From a virus, in IMG/VR virus record IMGVR_UViG_3300050132_000084, positions 64,001 to 128,000 of that record: a stretch of 64,000 nucleotides of DNA, one strand, 5' to 3'. The notes beneath the pieces are model-generated. The model was not told the DNA's origin. It saw nothing but the letters and a program-made list of their open reading frames with translations, and did not search any database. Shown in pieces: positions 47,355 to 55,129 of this stretch (position 1 is the first letter of the stretch; the number at the start of each line of letters is the position of its first letter). A program made the position numbers and the translations under genes.

Positions 47355-47712
47355 GTTTAATTTTCACCAATCCACATTGTTCAATTGCCTGTTTTACACG
47401 ATTAAGACTATATTCATCGTTACCAATTTTGATTGTATCTGGAAATGGAATAAATTCTAATGTTTGTTTCACAATATATTCCAAGGAATCTTTTACACTA
47501 TTGAAGAATTCTTCATCAATAGCTTCACTTTTGCGAATAATTCCATCCGTATCAGCATACAAGTATGCATTACCAAATTCACGTGGTATTCGGCGATTTT
47601 CAAAACAACTGGATTGTTGATATCCCATCTGAATCAATTTTTCTTGAACTAGAATTGATTCAGCATTGTCTTTGATTCGAAATTTCATTGGTGCAAATTT
47701 AATATCATCCAT
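47347..47712 (-). CDS. Hypothetical protein, 121 aa
   Basis: FRIKDNAESILVQEKLIQMGYQ...DTIKIGNDEYSLNRV: alpha/beta pattern recurring in phage small proteins (a strand LYADTDGII and a helix after it). Overlaps the ligase start by eight bases. Confidence 0.6.
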   Translation of the reverse strand: MDDIKFAPMKFRIKDNAESILVQEKLIQMGYQQSSCFENRRIPREFGNAYLYADTDGIIRKSEAIDEEFFNSVKDSLEYIVKQTLEFIPFPDTIKIGNDEYSLNRVKQAIEQCGLVKIKHG

Positions 47713-47715
47713 AAT

Positions 47716-47910
47716 CTATTCTCCTGTTAATGTCAAAATAACATGTATTTCTTTGTGGAATTCTGTGATGTCTTCAATGATATTCAATGGATCACCATCG
47801 GTAATGATGTCATTGAATCGTGTTAAAGCTGTACGATATATATCAGCTTTTGTTCCAGCTTCTGCATATCGTACAGCTAATTCCCTGTATGCTTCTTTCC
47901 AGTCTGTCAT
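47716..47910 (-). CDS. Hypothetical helical protein, 64 aa
   Basis: MTDWKEAYRELAVRYAEAGT..., helical. ATGA overlap with the upstream gene. Confidence 0.55.
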   Translation of the reverse strand: MTDWKEAYRELAVRYAEAGTKADIYRTALTRFNDIITDGDPLNIIEDITEFHKEIHVILTLTGE

Positions 47911-48055
47911 GCATTTGTTCCAGATTTACACAACAAGTCTATAGCCCATGTCAAACGATTCTCTGCTTCATCAGCAGACTTCATTGCTTCCTTGAATGCT
48001 TCATATTCTTCAATGGTACAAGGTAAAGTAACATTAATGAAAGTTTAATAAACAT
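47907..48055 (-). CDS. Small hypothetical gene, apparent one-base deletion
   Basis: Frame from ATG 48055 stops early, but adding one A at 48044-48046 gives MFIKTFINVTLPCTIEEYEA then FKEAMKSADEAENRL... to TGA 47907, a coherent 49-residue protein. Confidence 0.45.
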
Positions 48056-48116
48056 AACACTGTTGGTCACAGGCAAGTAACAGATTATCCAAAAATCTCT
48101 TTGCTTTTGAGTTCAT
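48045..48116 (-). CDS. Tiny hypothetical protein, 23 aa
   Basis: MNSKAKRFLDNLLLACDQQC YVY. Starts in ATGA overlap with the preceding gene and overlaps the next start; length makes it tentative. Confidence 0.35.
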   Translation of the reverse strand: MNSKAKRFLDNLLLACDQQCYVY

Positions 48117-48286
48117 GCTGCTTGATACACCATCATACCATTAGCATCGACAACACGAACCAGCTTGTATTGACCTTGTTTCTTGTACGTGTCGGCCATT
48201 TGGATAGCCATGTATTCCACTGTGGAAGTGCAGATGGTTTCCCATGCACCTTGGGTGGGAGTTTGTTTACCTTGAATTTTAAGCAT
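48113..48286 (-). CDS. Hypothetical protein, 57 aa
   Basis: ATG 48286 chosen for the GGAGG six bases upstream. MLKIQGKQTPTQGAWETICT..., GC-rich codons suggest strong expression. Own promoter. Confidence 0.6.
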   Translation of the reverse strand: MLKIQGKQTPTQGAWETICTSTVEYMAIQMADTYKKQGQYKLVRVVDANGMMVYQAA

Positions 48287-48337
48287 GATTGCCTCCAATA
48301 ATTACAACGATTAAAGAAAATAAAGCGATTACAACAC

Positions 48338-48367
48338 ATGATACCATAACAAATGAGTCGATGTCAA
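48338..48367 (-). promoter_or_regulatory. sigma70-type promoter (minus strand)
   Basis: TTGACA 48367-48362, 18-base spacer, TATCAT 48343-48338. It overlaps the restored end of the repeat gene upstream. Confidence 0.65.
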
Positions 48368-48466
48368 GGTTTTTCATCATTTTCAAACCTCTTTTTCAAT
48401 GCGCGTTCAATGTCGGAAACAACTTTAGCATATATACTAACACAATAAACAGGATCATTGACTAGT

Positions 48467-49090
48467 TTATCTCTGTGAATCATTACCGTATGTAGCAACA
48501 TTTTCACGAACATACCAATGGTTATCATTGACTAGTTTATCTCTGTGTGAATCATTACCATGTTTGGCAACCATTCCACGAACATTTGGATCACTATCAT
48601 TGACTAGTTTATCCCTATGTGAATCATTACCATGTATAGCAACCATTTTACGAACAGACCAATGACTATCATTGACTAATTTATCTCGATGTGAATCATT
48701 ACCATGTATAGCAACCATTTTACGAACAGCCCAATGACTATCATTGACTAGTTTATCTCTGTCAGAATCATTACCGTGTATGGCAACATTTGCACGAACA
48801 GACCAATCACTATCATTGACTAGTTTATCTCTGTGTGAATCATTACCATGTATAGCAACATTTTCACGAACAGCCCAATCACTATCATTGACTAATTTAT
48901 CTCTGTGTGAATCATTACCGTGTTGGGCAACATTTGCACGAACATTTGGATCACTATCATTGACTAATTTATCTCTGTGTGAATCATTACCATGTTTGGC
49001 AACCATTTTACGAACAGACCAATCACTATCATTGACTAGTTTATCACGATGTACATCAGTGCCATATTGTGCTAGGAAATTTTTACTCAT
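48467..49090 (-). CDS. HRDKLVND repeat-family protein (8 repeats), truncated by a 2-bp deletion
   Basis: 207 residues: MSKNFLAQYGTDVHRDKLVN then eight units (DWSVRKMVAKHGNDSHRDKL and variants). It ends abruptly NDSQR because two bases (CA) are missing near 48475. Restoring them continues the frame with DKLVNDPVYCVSIYAKVVSD to TGA 48364-48366, a different C-terminal tail from the other members. Confidence 0.75.
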   Translation of the reverse strand: MSKNFLAQYGTDVHRDKLVNDSDWSVRKMVAKHGNDSHRDKLVNDSDPNVRANVAQHGNDSHRDKLVNDSDWAVRENVAIHGNDSHRDKLVNDSDWSVRANVAIHGNDSDRDKLVNDSHWAVRKMVAIHGNDSHRDKLVNDSHWSVRKMVAIHGNDSHRDKLVNDSDPNVRGMVAKHGNDSHRDKLVNDNHWYVRENVATYGNDSQR

Positions 49091-49118
49091 ATATTCATAG
49101 TTTACCTTATATTATTTC

Positions 49119-49283
49119 TCACACATTCAATACCATAAGACATATATGGATTGGTTTTTTCAAATCTTTAATTATATTTTTACATGTTTGTTCTGTTGTC
49201 AACTTATACCCAACATGAACCTTACGATTGGTTACACTAGAATCACCAGCCCATATTTGCACCACACGGTATAATCTTGACAT
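49119..49283 (-). CDS. Hypothetical basic protein, 54 aa
   Basis: MSRLYRVVQIWAGDSSVTNR..., AAGGATTAACC upstream. Directly precedes the repeat gene at 49090. Unknown. Confidence 0.55.
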   Translation of the reverse strand: MSRLYRVVQIWAGDSSVTNRKVHVGYKLTTEQTCKNIIKDLKKPIHICLMVLNV

Positions 49284-49293
49284 GGTTAATCCT

Positions 49294-49635
49294 TTATTTT
49301 GATATTGGCATCCAAGCCACAACATTATATAATATCCAATCACCACAACGCCATGTTGGGGTATCATCATCGTCTTCATCATTATAACGTTGATAAATTG
49401 CAACAAAATAATTATTGAATGATGTTTTAATCAGAACATGATCAGAAGAATCACGATAATATTTTTCCACTGTAGTGATAGGTGGATGACCATCTTCCAC
49501 TGAAATCCATGGATCATATTCTTCAATATGTTTTATTGCACGAGACAAACCACTATTATATCCATGATCAATATCATCATATACATCAGAATAACCAATG
49601 TGATCTTCTATTTGTTTAATCAATTTTTCAAACAT
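49294..49635 (-). CDS. DUF551-type protein
   Basis: 113 residues. WISVEDGHPPI, HVLIKTSFNNYFVAIYQRYN and WILYNVVAWMPIS follow the DUF551 layout (WIxVxDxxP...VLV...VxHWMPLP), a small domain frequent in phages; function unknown. Confidence 0.7.
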   Translation of the reverse strand: MFEKLIKQIEDHIGYSDVYDDIDHGYNSGLSRAIKHIEEYDPWISVEDGHPPITTVEKYYRDSSDHVLIKTSFNNYFVAIYQRYNDEDDDDTPTWRCGDWILYNVVAWMPISK

Positions 49636-49653
49636 GTCATTATCCTATCAAGA

Positions 49654-49929
49654 TTACCACACCATAAATGAAGGGCATTTCCAAGTTGCCTTGGTGTCAT
49701 TATGACCACCAGCACGATTAGTACGAATTATAGCAGATTGTGGGTATACAATGCAAGTATCTTTGAACAAATGTGCATTGACACCACCGTTATTCAATGT
49801 TGAACCAAATTTTTCAACATATTTTTGCAAGTTGGTATCATTTGGTGTACCATGATACTTGACAGACCATTCAAATGGTGTATAGCCATTGATATGGACA
49901 ACGTATTTTGGTGTTCTTGATTTTCCCAT
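49654..49929 (-). CDS. Hypothetical protein, 91 aa
   Basis: MGKSRTPKYVVHINGYTPFE..., not recognised. First gene after the minus-strand promoter, GGGAG upstream. Confidence 0.65.
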   Translation of the reverse strand: MGKSRTPKYVVHINGYTPFEWSVKYHGTPNDTNLQKYVEKFGSTLNNGGVNAHLFKDTCIVYPQSAIIRTNRAGGHNDTKATWKCPSFMVW

Positions 49930-49961
49930 GATTAATCTCCCAATTGGTTGTCGATATAATG

Positions 49962-49989
49962 ATTATACCAGAATTAATCAGCATGTCAA
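49962..49989 (-). promoter_or_regulatory. sigma70-type promoter with palindromic -10 (minus strand)
   Basis: TTGACA 49989-49984, 16-base spacer, TATAAT 49967-49962 within TATAATCATTATA, then TCGACAAC. Divergent from the next entry, 25 bases apart. Confidence 0.85.
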
Positions 49990-50013
49990 CAACTATTTTA
50001 ATTAAAATTTATA

Positions 50014-50041
50014 TTGACAACAGTGAATATAAGAGTATAAT
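50014..50041 (+). promoter_or_regulatory. sigma70-type promoter, ATTnTATnG class
   Basis: TTGACA 50014-50019, 16-base spacer, TATAAT 50036-50041, then GGATTGTATTGGAT. Confidence 0.85.
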
Positions 50042-50080
50042 GGATTGTATTGGATACATTGAATTTTACTAGGAGATAAC

Positions 50081-50251
50081 ATGAAAATATACGGCATATC
50101 CCGAACAAAGTTCTTTGAACTTAATGCACAATTTCCATTCATTGGAAAACAGTTGCAACATGTTGGTGCATTATGGATAGATGCATGGTTGTCTGATGAA
50201 CAGGCATTCGACATTTTCGCAAAGTTTCCATCTGCCATTTTTAGAAAATAA
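50081..50251 (+). CDS. Hypothetical protein, 56 aa
   Basis: MKIYGISRTKFFELNAQFPF..., AGGAGA upstream. Stop TAA overlaps the ATGAGTAA start of the repeat gene. Confidence 0.55.
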   Translation: MKIYGISRTKFFELNAQFPFIGKQLQHVGALWIDAWLSDEQAFDIFAKFPSAIFRK

Positions 50252-50652
50252 TGAGTAAAATATTCCTAGCACAATACGGCACTCCTGCACATCAGGATAA
50301 ATTAGTCAATGATAGTGATTGGGCTGTTCGTGAAAATGTTGCTACATACGGTAATGATTCACACAGAGATAAACTAGTCAATGATAGTGATTGGTCTGTT
50401 CGTGGAATGGTTGCCATACACGGTAATGATTCACACAGAGATAAACTAGTCAATGATAGTGATTGGTCTGTTCGTGCAGGGGTTGCCATACACGGTAATG
50501 ATTCACATCGAGATAAATTAGTCAATGATAGTGAACCATCTGTTCGTCAAATGGTTGCCCAACATGGTAATGATTCACACAGAGATAAACTAGTCAATGA
50601 TAATTATTCATCTGTTCGTAGAGAATTAGCACTGAAGGAAAATAAACCATGA
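50251..50652 (+). CDS. HRDKLVND repeat-family protein (5 repeats)
   Basis: 133 residues. MSKIFLAQYGTPAHQDKLVN then units DWAVREN, DWSVRGM, DWSVRAG, EPSVRQM and YSSVRRE. The C terminus RELALKENKP differs from the usual AKHYMKSNKN tail. Overlaps the next gene by ATGA, so it is embedded in an ordinary early operon. Confidence 0.8.
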   Translation: MSKIFLAQYGTPAHQDKLVNDSDWAVRENVATYGNDSHRDKLVNDSDWSVRGMVAIHGNDSHRDKLVNDSDWSVRAGVAIHGNDSHRDKLVNDSEPSVRQMVAQHGNDSHRDKLVNDNYSSVRRELALKENKP

Positions 50653-50891
50653 AAAAACTACCAAGAATGCACAGTCTAGTCGTAATGAACCATAAACCTG
50701 ATGCCACATTGTTTCGGGTAGTGGAAATCCGTGAACAGTTCATAGTGGGTTTGATCGATGCTACGATTGAAGATACATATACTTTTCAACGAGTTCATTT
50801 GATGGATAAATCATTACTGAAGGAACCAGACTACAATTATCAAACTTTATCAATAAGAATCAATCATGATTACCAAAGAATATTTTATTGA
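50649..50891 (+). CDS. Hypothetical protein, 80 aa
   Basis: MKKLPRMHSLVVMNHKPDAT..., beta-rich. Overlaps both neighbours. Unknown. Confidence 0.6.
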   Translation: MKKLPRMHSLVVMNHKPDATLFRVVEIREQFIVGLIDATIEDTYTFQRVHLMDKSLLKEPDYNYQTLSIRINHDYQRIFY

Positions 50892-51063
50892 GCTATTGCA
50901 ACACGCCATTGATCAAATGACTCATATGGAGTTCATGGCCCAAAATGTTACGGTTGAATCACTTCCCACAACTGCAATGTTGGTAAAAGAATTGGAATGT
51001 GCAATCGAACAGTTGAAACATCTCAATATTAATATTGAAGAAATTGTTGACAAGCCTCAATAA
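50866..51063 (+). CDS. Hypothetical helical protein, 65 aa
   Basis: MITKEYFIELLQHAIDQMTH..., helical, acidic. Starts 26 bases inside the previous gene; its end overlaps the next promoter. Confidence 0.5.
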   Translation: MITKEYFIELLQHAIDQMTHMEFMAQNVTVESLPTTAMLVKELECAIEQLKHLNINIEEIVDKPQ

Positions 51064-51074
51064 TACTGTATAAT
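51047..51074 (+). promoter_or_regulatory. sigma70-type promoter with palindromic -10
   Basis: TTGACA 51047-51052, 16-base spacer, TATAAT 51069-51074 within TATAATCATTATA. From there to the ribosome site it nearly repeats 21551-21585. Confidence 0.85.
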
Positions 51075-51107
51075 CATTATATCGAGTCCAATTAAAAGGA
51101 AATCACC

Positions 51108-51437
51108 ATGACACACACAGCCGATGAAGTTAAAGCGCAAATTGAACTATACGTCAAGCGAGTTCAAGAAGCAAATGACCGTTATACTGGACTAAATTGT
51201 TTCTCGAAGGTGAACGTTTCCGTGGAGTACGGCAAGAAGAATGCACGTGTCATTAACACTGATACTTATGGGACATCACGTTCTGTTCATACATTCGTGA
51301 ACATGGAAACTGGTGATATCCTAAAAGCTGCATCATGGAAAGCACCAGCACCAAATGGTCTACGTGGAAATGTATTCAATGAGAATAGTGATGTTGGTGT
51401 CACTATTAATCACTTCGGTGCAGCTTATTTGCGATAA
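51108..51437 (+). CDS. Hypothetical protein, 109 aa
   Basis: Not recognised. IELYVKRVQEANDRYTGLNC then a beta region VSVEYGKKNARVINTDTYG and KAASWKAPAPNGLRGNVF, a pattern seen in small phage proteins expressed early. Strong ribosome site and promoter. Confidence 0.7.
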   Translation: MTHTADEVKAQIELYVKRVQEANDRYTGLNCFSKVNVSVEYGKKNARVINTDTYGTSRSVHTFVNMETGDILKAASWKAPAPNGLRGNVFNENSDVGVTINHFGAAYLR

Positions 51438-51454
51438 TTATTAGGGAGAATGCC

Positions 51455-51773
51455 ATGAACAATATTAAAGAATTTTTTTGACCAACGAGATAGTTTTTAT
51501 ACAATTGCACAGCACATCATCAACACCTATGATAATCTTGATCATAGGTTTAATTTTTATTGGAGTGAAACTGTTACTAACATGAATAATATGAAAAGTC
51601 GAATGAAATTGATTGCAGCATTTACACTTGCGGTATGTTTGAGTGTGGCTATGATTGCTGGTGTTGTTGCATCACTTGTGTTTTTTAAATTGTTTGGAAT
51701 CCTAATTGTTCCTGTAGTAATGTTTGTTGGATTTCTATTGATTAGTTTGTGTCTAGATAAGGTTGTTGAATGA
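51455..51773 (+). CDS. Small membrane protein, apparent one-base insertion near the start
   Basis: ATG 51455 (GGGAGA upstream) reads MNNIKEFF then TGA after a T7 run (51473-51479). With six T the frame continues DQRDSFYTIAQHIINTYDNL and joins the downstream open frame MNNMKSRMKLIAAFTLAVCL, giving one protein of about 105 residues with two C-terminal membrane helices. If the seven T are real, only the 63-residue part from ATG 51582 can be made, and that ATG lacks a ribosome site. Confidence 0.55.
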
Positions 51774-52222
51774 ATAAACACGAAAAGTACATGGAGTTGG
51801 CAACATTCATTGGAGACACATTTAGCAAAGATCGCTCAACTAAGGTTGGGTGTGTTATTATTGGTGATGGTGACTCCATACTATCCACAGGGTATAATGG
51901 CTTTGTTAGGCATTCTGATGATGATAGAGAAGATTGGCACGACCGACCAATGAAATATTCTGTAACAGAGCATAGTGAGCGAAATGCGATATACAATGCA
52001 GCACGACATGGAATAAAATTACTTGGTAGTAGAATTTATATTAGTTCAATGTGTCCATGTGTCGATTGTTCACGTGCCATTTGCCAAAGTGGAATTAGTA
52101 AAGTATACTTAACAAAATGGGCATTTGATAGAGATAATCCACGTGGACAAGTATGGATGGAAAATTGGCACATCGCAAAGGAAATGCTAGATGTTTCAAT
52201 GGTTGAAATTGAAATTATTTAA
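51770..52222 (+). CDS. cd: dCMP deaminase
   Basis: 150 residues. Converts dCMP to dUMP for thymidylate synthesis, complementing ThyX. Zinc ligands in EHSERNAI (HSE variant, residues about 66-73) and SMCPCVDCSRAI (PCxxC, about 92-103). N-terminal KDRSTKVGCVIIGDGDSILS and GYNG are typical. ATGA overlap with the membrane protein gene. Confidence 0.9.
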   Translation: MNKHEKYMELATFIGDTFSKDRSTKVGCVIIGDGDSILSTGYNGFVRHSDDDREDWHDRPMKYSVTEHSERNAIYNAARHGIKLLGSRIYISSMCPCVDCSRAICQSGISKVYLTKWAFDRDNPRGQVWMENWHIAKEMLDVSMVEIEII

Positions 52223-52454
52223 TCGACATTTTACGTGTCCAGAATCGATTCATGATTTCTGGACTACGGCAGGTAAGATTCAATAATTCTGGATTCTTCT
52301 TCACTTTAGCTGCGAAAACGTCTGGACTGCAATTCAACAGTCTGGACATTTTCTTTTGTGTTGTTGTATCTTTAACAACATCTTCTGATGTTAGATTATC
52401 ACGATCATCTGCTGCATGACCTTGGAAATAAATTTTATTGCGAATACTACTCAT
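52215..52454 (-). CDS. Hypothetical protein, 79 aa
   Basis: MSSIRNKIYFQGHAADDRDN... basic C terminus. Coupled to the next gene by ATGA. Convergent overlap with dCMP deaminase by eight bases. Confidence 0.6.
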   Translation of the reverse strand: MSSIRNKIYFQGHAADDRDNLTSEDVVKDTTTQKKMSRLLNCSPDVFAAKVKKNPELLNLTCRSPEIMNRFWTRKMSIK

Positions 52455-52864
52455 GATAACACTGGTTCTCCTGTTTCTATATTGACAAAATCTGCTACCT
52501 CTTGTAGCGAATGCAACACTGTTGCACCATTCTTTAATATCATCTGTTCCACCATTCCAATCGAATTTAACTGTGCATCAGTGAATTCCCATACACCGTC
52601 TTTTAATAGCACCATGAAGATGGTCTTTTGTGGACGCTTATTGGAATCGTCTACAGCCTCTGCAATGCTATAAATGCCACGAGAGTCAGGGGTAATGACA
52701 TACAGAACGTAGTCACACTCCTGACGTTGTTTTAGTTCTTCTTGTTGTGCTTCGGGAGTCCACTCTTTAACCACAGGATTGAAGTAGTCGATATTGAGTT
52801 TTGGAATGAGTTCATCACGCCATTTGGAATTATTGCACGTACCACCCAAGAATATAGTTTTCAT
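52451..52864 (-). CDS. Nucleoside 2-deoxyribosyltransferase-like protein
   Basis: 137 residues. FLGGTCNNSKWRDELIPKL, YFNPVVKEWTPEAQQEE, ECDYVLYVITPDSRGIYSIA and EAVDDS form the pattern of the phage and bacterial Nuc_deoxyrib_tr2-type family; the catalytic Glu would be in IAEAV. Substrate uncertain; NAD-related or nucleoside substrates are both conceivable. Confidence 0.7.
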   Translation of the reverse strand: MKTIFLGGTCNNSKWRDELIPKLNIDYFNPVVKEWTPEAQQEELKQRQECDYVLYVITPDSRGIYSIAEAVDDSNKRPQKTIFMVLLKDGVWEFTDAQLNSIGMVEQMILKNGATVLHSLQEVADFVNIETGEPVLS

Positions 52865-52897
52865 ATTTTATCCATAGTATAGTGATTTCTCAGTATG

Positions 52898-53047
52898 TTA
52901 TTTCACTGACTCCATTAATTTAATTTTTTCTTCGTCTTCAATAAGTTTCAATGCATCGTGTATTGCTTGTGGATTACAATAACCACACTCTTTACAGATT
53001 CTGTGTTCACAAACTTTATCTGATATTGGACAGATACTTATAATCAT
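52898..53047 (-). CDS. Small cysteine-rich zinc-binding protein, 49 aa
   Basis: MIISICPISDKVCEHRICKE then CGYCNP: five cysteines within 24 residues, then an acidic helix (DALKLIEDEEKIKLMESVK). AGGAAA upstream. Lies just downstream of the repeat-gene cluster. Confidence 0.55.
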   Translation of the reverse strand: MIISICPISDKVCEHRICKECGYCNPQAIHDALKLIEDEEKIKLMESVK

Positions 53048-53077
53048 ACTAGTTTCCTAACTGTTTCCAATAGTGAT

Positions 53078-53269
53078 TCAGTTTTCATTGGATTTCATAT
53101 AATGTTTGGCATAGTTACTAACATCTGGATCACTATCATTGACTAGTTTATCTCTGTGTGAATCATTACCACGTTCAGCAACCCCTGCACGAACATATGG
53201 ATCACGATCATTGACTAGTTTATCCTGATGTGCAGGAGTGCCGTATTTTGCTAGGAATTCTTTACTCAT
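53078..53269 (-). CDS. HRDKLVND repeat-family protein (2 repeats), shortened tail
   Basis: 63 residues, the smallest member. MSKEFLAKYGTPAHQDKLVN, units DPYVRAG and DPDVSNY, then AKHYMKSNEN. Relative to the copy at 62.8 kb it has one extra base in the tail, which creates a TGA; the lost end would read TESLLETVRKLV. Start overlaps the stop of the next member (ATGAGTAA). Confidence 0.75.
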   Translation of the reverse strand: MSKEFLAKYGTPAHQDKLVNDRDPYVRAGVAERGNDSHRDKLVNDSDPDVSNYAKHYMKSNEN

Positions 53270-53651
53270 TATTTTTCACGAATGTAGAAAATGATTCTGT
53301 TTCCAATAGTGATTCGTTTTTATTTGACTTCATATAACGTTTAGCCATTCCACGAACATATGGATGCCTATCATTGATTAGTTTATCTCTGTGGGAATCA
53401 TTACCATGTTGGGCAACCATTCCACGAACAGATGGTTCACTATCATTGACTAGTTTATCTCTGTGTGAATCATTACCATGTTGGGCAACCCCTGCACGAA
53501 CATATGGATCACTATCATTGATTAGTTTATCTCTGTGGGAATCATTACCATGTTTGGCAACATTTTCACGAACATTTGAATCACTATCATTGACTAGTTT
53601 ATCCTGATGTGCAGGAGTGCCGTATTTTGCTAGGAATACGTGATTACTCAT
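53262..53651 (-). CDS. HRDKLVND repeat-family protein (4 repeats)
   Basis: 129 residues. Start MSNHVFLAKYGTPAHQDKLV; units DSNVREN, DPYVRAG, EPSVRGM, HPYVRGM; tail AKRYMKSNKNESLLETESFS then TFVKNNE. The tail ending ESFSTFVKNNE is shared with three neighbours and recalls the MKxFxxF motif of the putative packaged proteins. Overlaps both neighbouring family genes by eight bases. Confidence 0.8.
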   Translation of the reverse strand: MSNHVFLAKYGTPAHQDKLVNDSDSNVRENVAKHGNDSHRDKLINDSDPYVRAGVAQHGNDSHRDKLVNDSEPSVRGMVAQHGNDSHRDKLINDRHPYVRGMAKRYMKSNKNESLLETESFSTFVKNNE

Positions 53652-54339
53652 TATTTTTCACGAATGTAGAAAATGATTCTGTTTTTAATAGTGGAGCAGT
53701 TTTTAATAGTGATTCGTTTTTATTTGACTTCATATAACGTTTAGCCATTTCACGAACAGACCAATGACTATCATTGACTAGTTTATCTCTGTGTGAATCA
53801 TTACCACGTTCAGCAACATTTTCACGAACATATGGATGCCTATCATTGACTAGTTTATCTCTGTGGGAATCATTACCATGTTGGGCAACCATTCCACGAA
53901 CACCACAATTACTATCATTGACTAGTTTATCCTGATGTGAATCATTACCGTGTTGGGCAACCATTCTACGAACAGATGGTTCACTATCATTGACTAGTTT
54001 ATCTCTGTGTGAATCATTACCATGTTGGGCAACATTTTCACGAACAGACCAATCACTATCATTGACTAGTTTATCTCTGTGTGAATCATTACCGTATGTA
54101 GCAACATTTTCACGAACAGACCAATCACTATCATTGACTAATTTATCTCTGTGTGAATCATTACCGTGTATGGCAACAATTCGACGAACACCACAATTAC
54201 TATCATTGACTAGTTTATCTCTGTGTGAATCATTACCGTGTATGGCAACCATTTTACGAACATTTGAATCACTATCATTGACTAGTTTATCCTGATGTGC
54301 AGGAGTGCCGTATTTTGCGATGAATACGTGATTACTCAT
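53644..54339 (-). CDS. HRDKLVND repeat-family protein (8 repeats)
   Basis: 231 residues. Units DSNVRKM, NCGVRRI, DWSVREN, DWSVREN, EPSVRRM, NCGVRGM, HPYVREN, HWSVREM. Tail AKRYMKSNKNESLLKTAPLL with KTESFSTFVKNNE. The two adjacent DWSVREN units are a recent duplication differing mainly in the following THY/QHG residues. Confidence 0.8.
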   Translation of the reverse strand: MSNHVFIAKYGTPAHQDKLVNDSDSNVRKMVAIHGNDSHRDKLVNDSNCGVRRIVAIHGNDSHRDKLVNDSDWSVRENVATYGNDSHRDKLVNDSDWSVRENVAQHGNDSHRDKLVNDSEPSVRRMVAQHGNDSHQDKLVNDSNCGVRGMVAQHGNDSHRDKLVNDRHPYVRENVAERGNDSHRDKLVNDSHWSVREMAKRYMKSNKNESLLKTAPLLKTESFSTFVKNNE

Positions 54340-55129
54340 TATTTTTCACGAATGTAGAAAATGATTCTGTTTTTAATAGTGGAGCAGTTTTTAATAGTGG
54401 AGCAGTTTTTAATAGTGATTCGTTTTTATTTGACTTCATATAACGTTTAGTCATTCCACGAACAGATGGTTCACTATCATTGACTAGTTTATCTCTGTGT
54501 GAATCATTACCGTATGTAGCAACAATTCCACGAACATATGGATGCCTATCATTGATTAGTTTATCTCTGTGTGAATCATTACCATGTTGGGCAACCATTC
54601 CACGAACAGATGGTTCACTATCATTGACTAGTTTATCTCTGTGTGAATCATTACCGTGTTTGGCAACCATTTCACGAACATATGAATGACTATCATTGAC
54701 TAGTTTATCTCTGTGTGCATCATTGCCACATCTGGCAACAATTCGACGAACATATTGATGCCTATCATTGACTAGTTTATCTCTGTGGGAATCATTACCG
54801 TGTTTGGCAACACCACATCTGATACCCACATCTGAATCACTACACAATTTATCTTTATGTGAGTCATTACCATTAATACCAACAATGTATCGAACGTCTT
54901 TATGGGGTGAATTTATAAGTTTGTCACGATGGGAATCATTACCATATTCTGCTACGTATTTCTGTACATCTTCGGTTCCAGAATTAACTAACCTATCACG
55001 ATGGGCATCTGTACCATGTTGAGCTATGATACATTTAGAATATTTATGTCCCCATTGAGCAATATGGTGCTTGTGTGCATCTGTACCATATTTGGCTAGG
55101 AATTCTTCATTTTGTATACTGATTGACAT
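54332..55129 (-). CDS. HRDKLVND repeat-family protein with diverged N-terminal repeats
   Basis: 265 residues, the longest intact member. The first four units are diverged (YSKCIIAQHG, TEDVQKYVAEYG, HKDVRYIVGING, VGIRCGVAKHG) while the last five are close to consensus (HQYVRRI, HSYVREM, EPSVRGM, HPYVRGI, EPSVRGM). The tail carries a tandem LLKTAPLLKTAPLLKTES and FSTFVKNNE. The gradient suggests an older N-terminal core with newer cassettes added at the C terminus. Confidence 0.8.
   Translation of the reverse strand: MSISIQNEEFLAKYGTDAHKHHIAQWGHKYSKCIIAQHGTDAHRDRLVNSGTEDVQKYVAEYGNDSHRDKLINSPHKDVRYIVGINGNDSHKDKLCSDSDVGIRCGVAKHGNDSHRDKLVNDRHQYVRRIVARCGNDAHRDKLVNDSHSYVREMVAKHGNDSHRDKLVNDSEPSVRGMVAQHGNDSHRDKLINDRHPYVRGIVATYGNDSHRDKLVNDSEPSVRGMTKRYMKSNKNESLLKTAPLLKTAPLLKTESFSTFVKNNE

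Noticed and set aside
53990-54295. Antisense open frames across the repeat genes (TSLSLCESLPCWATFSRTD pattern, also at 48744, 50292, 56852, 62888)
   Set aside because: They are mirror frames caused by the repeated sequence; no ribosome sites, and they occur opposite every family member.
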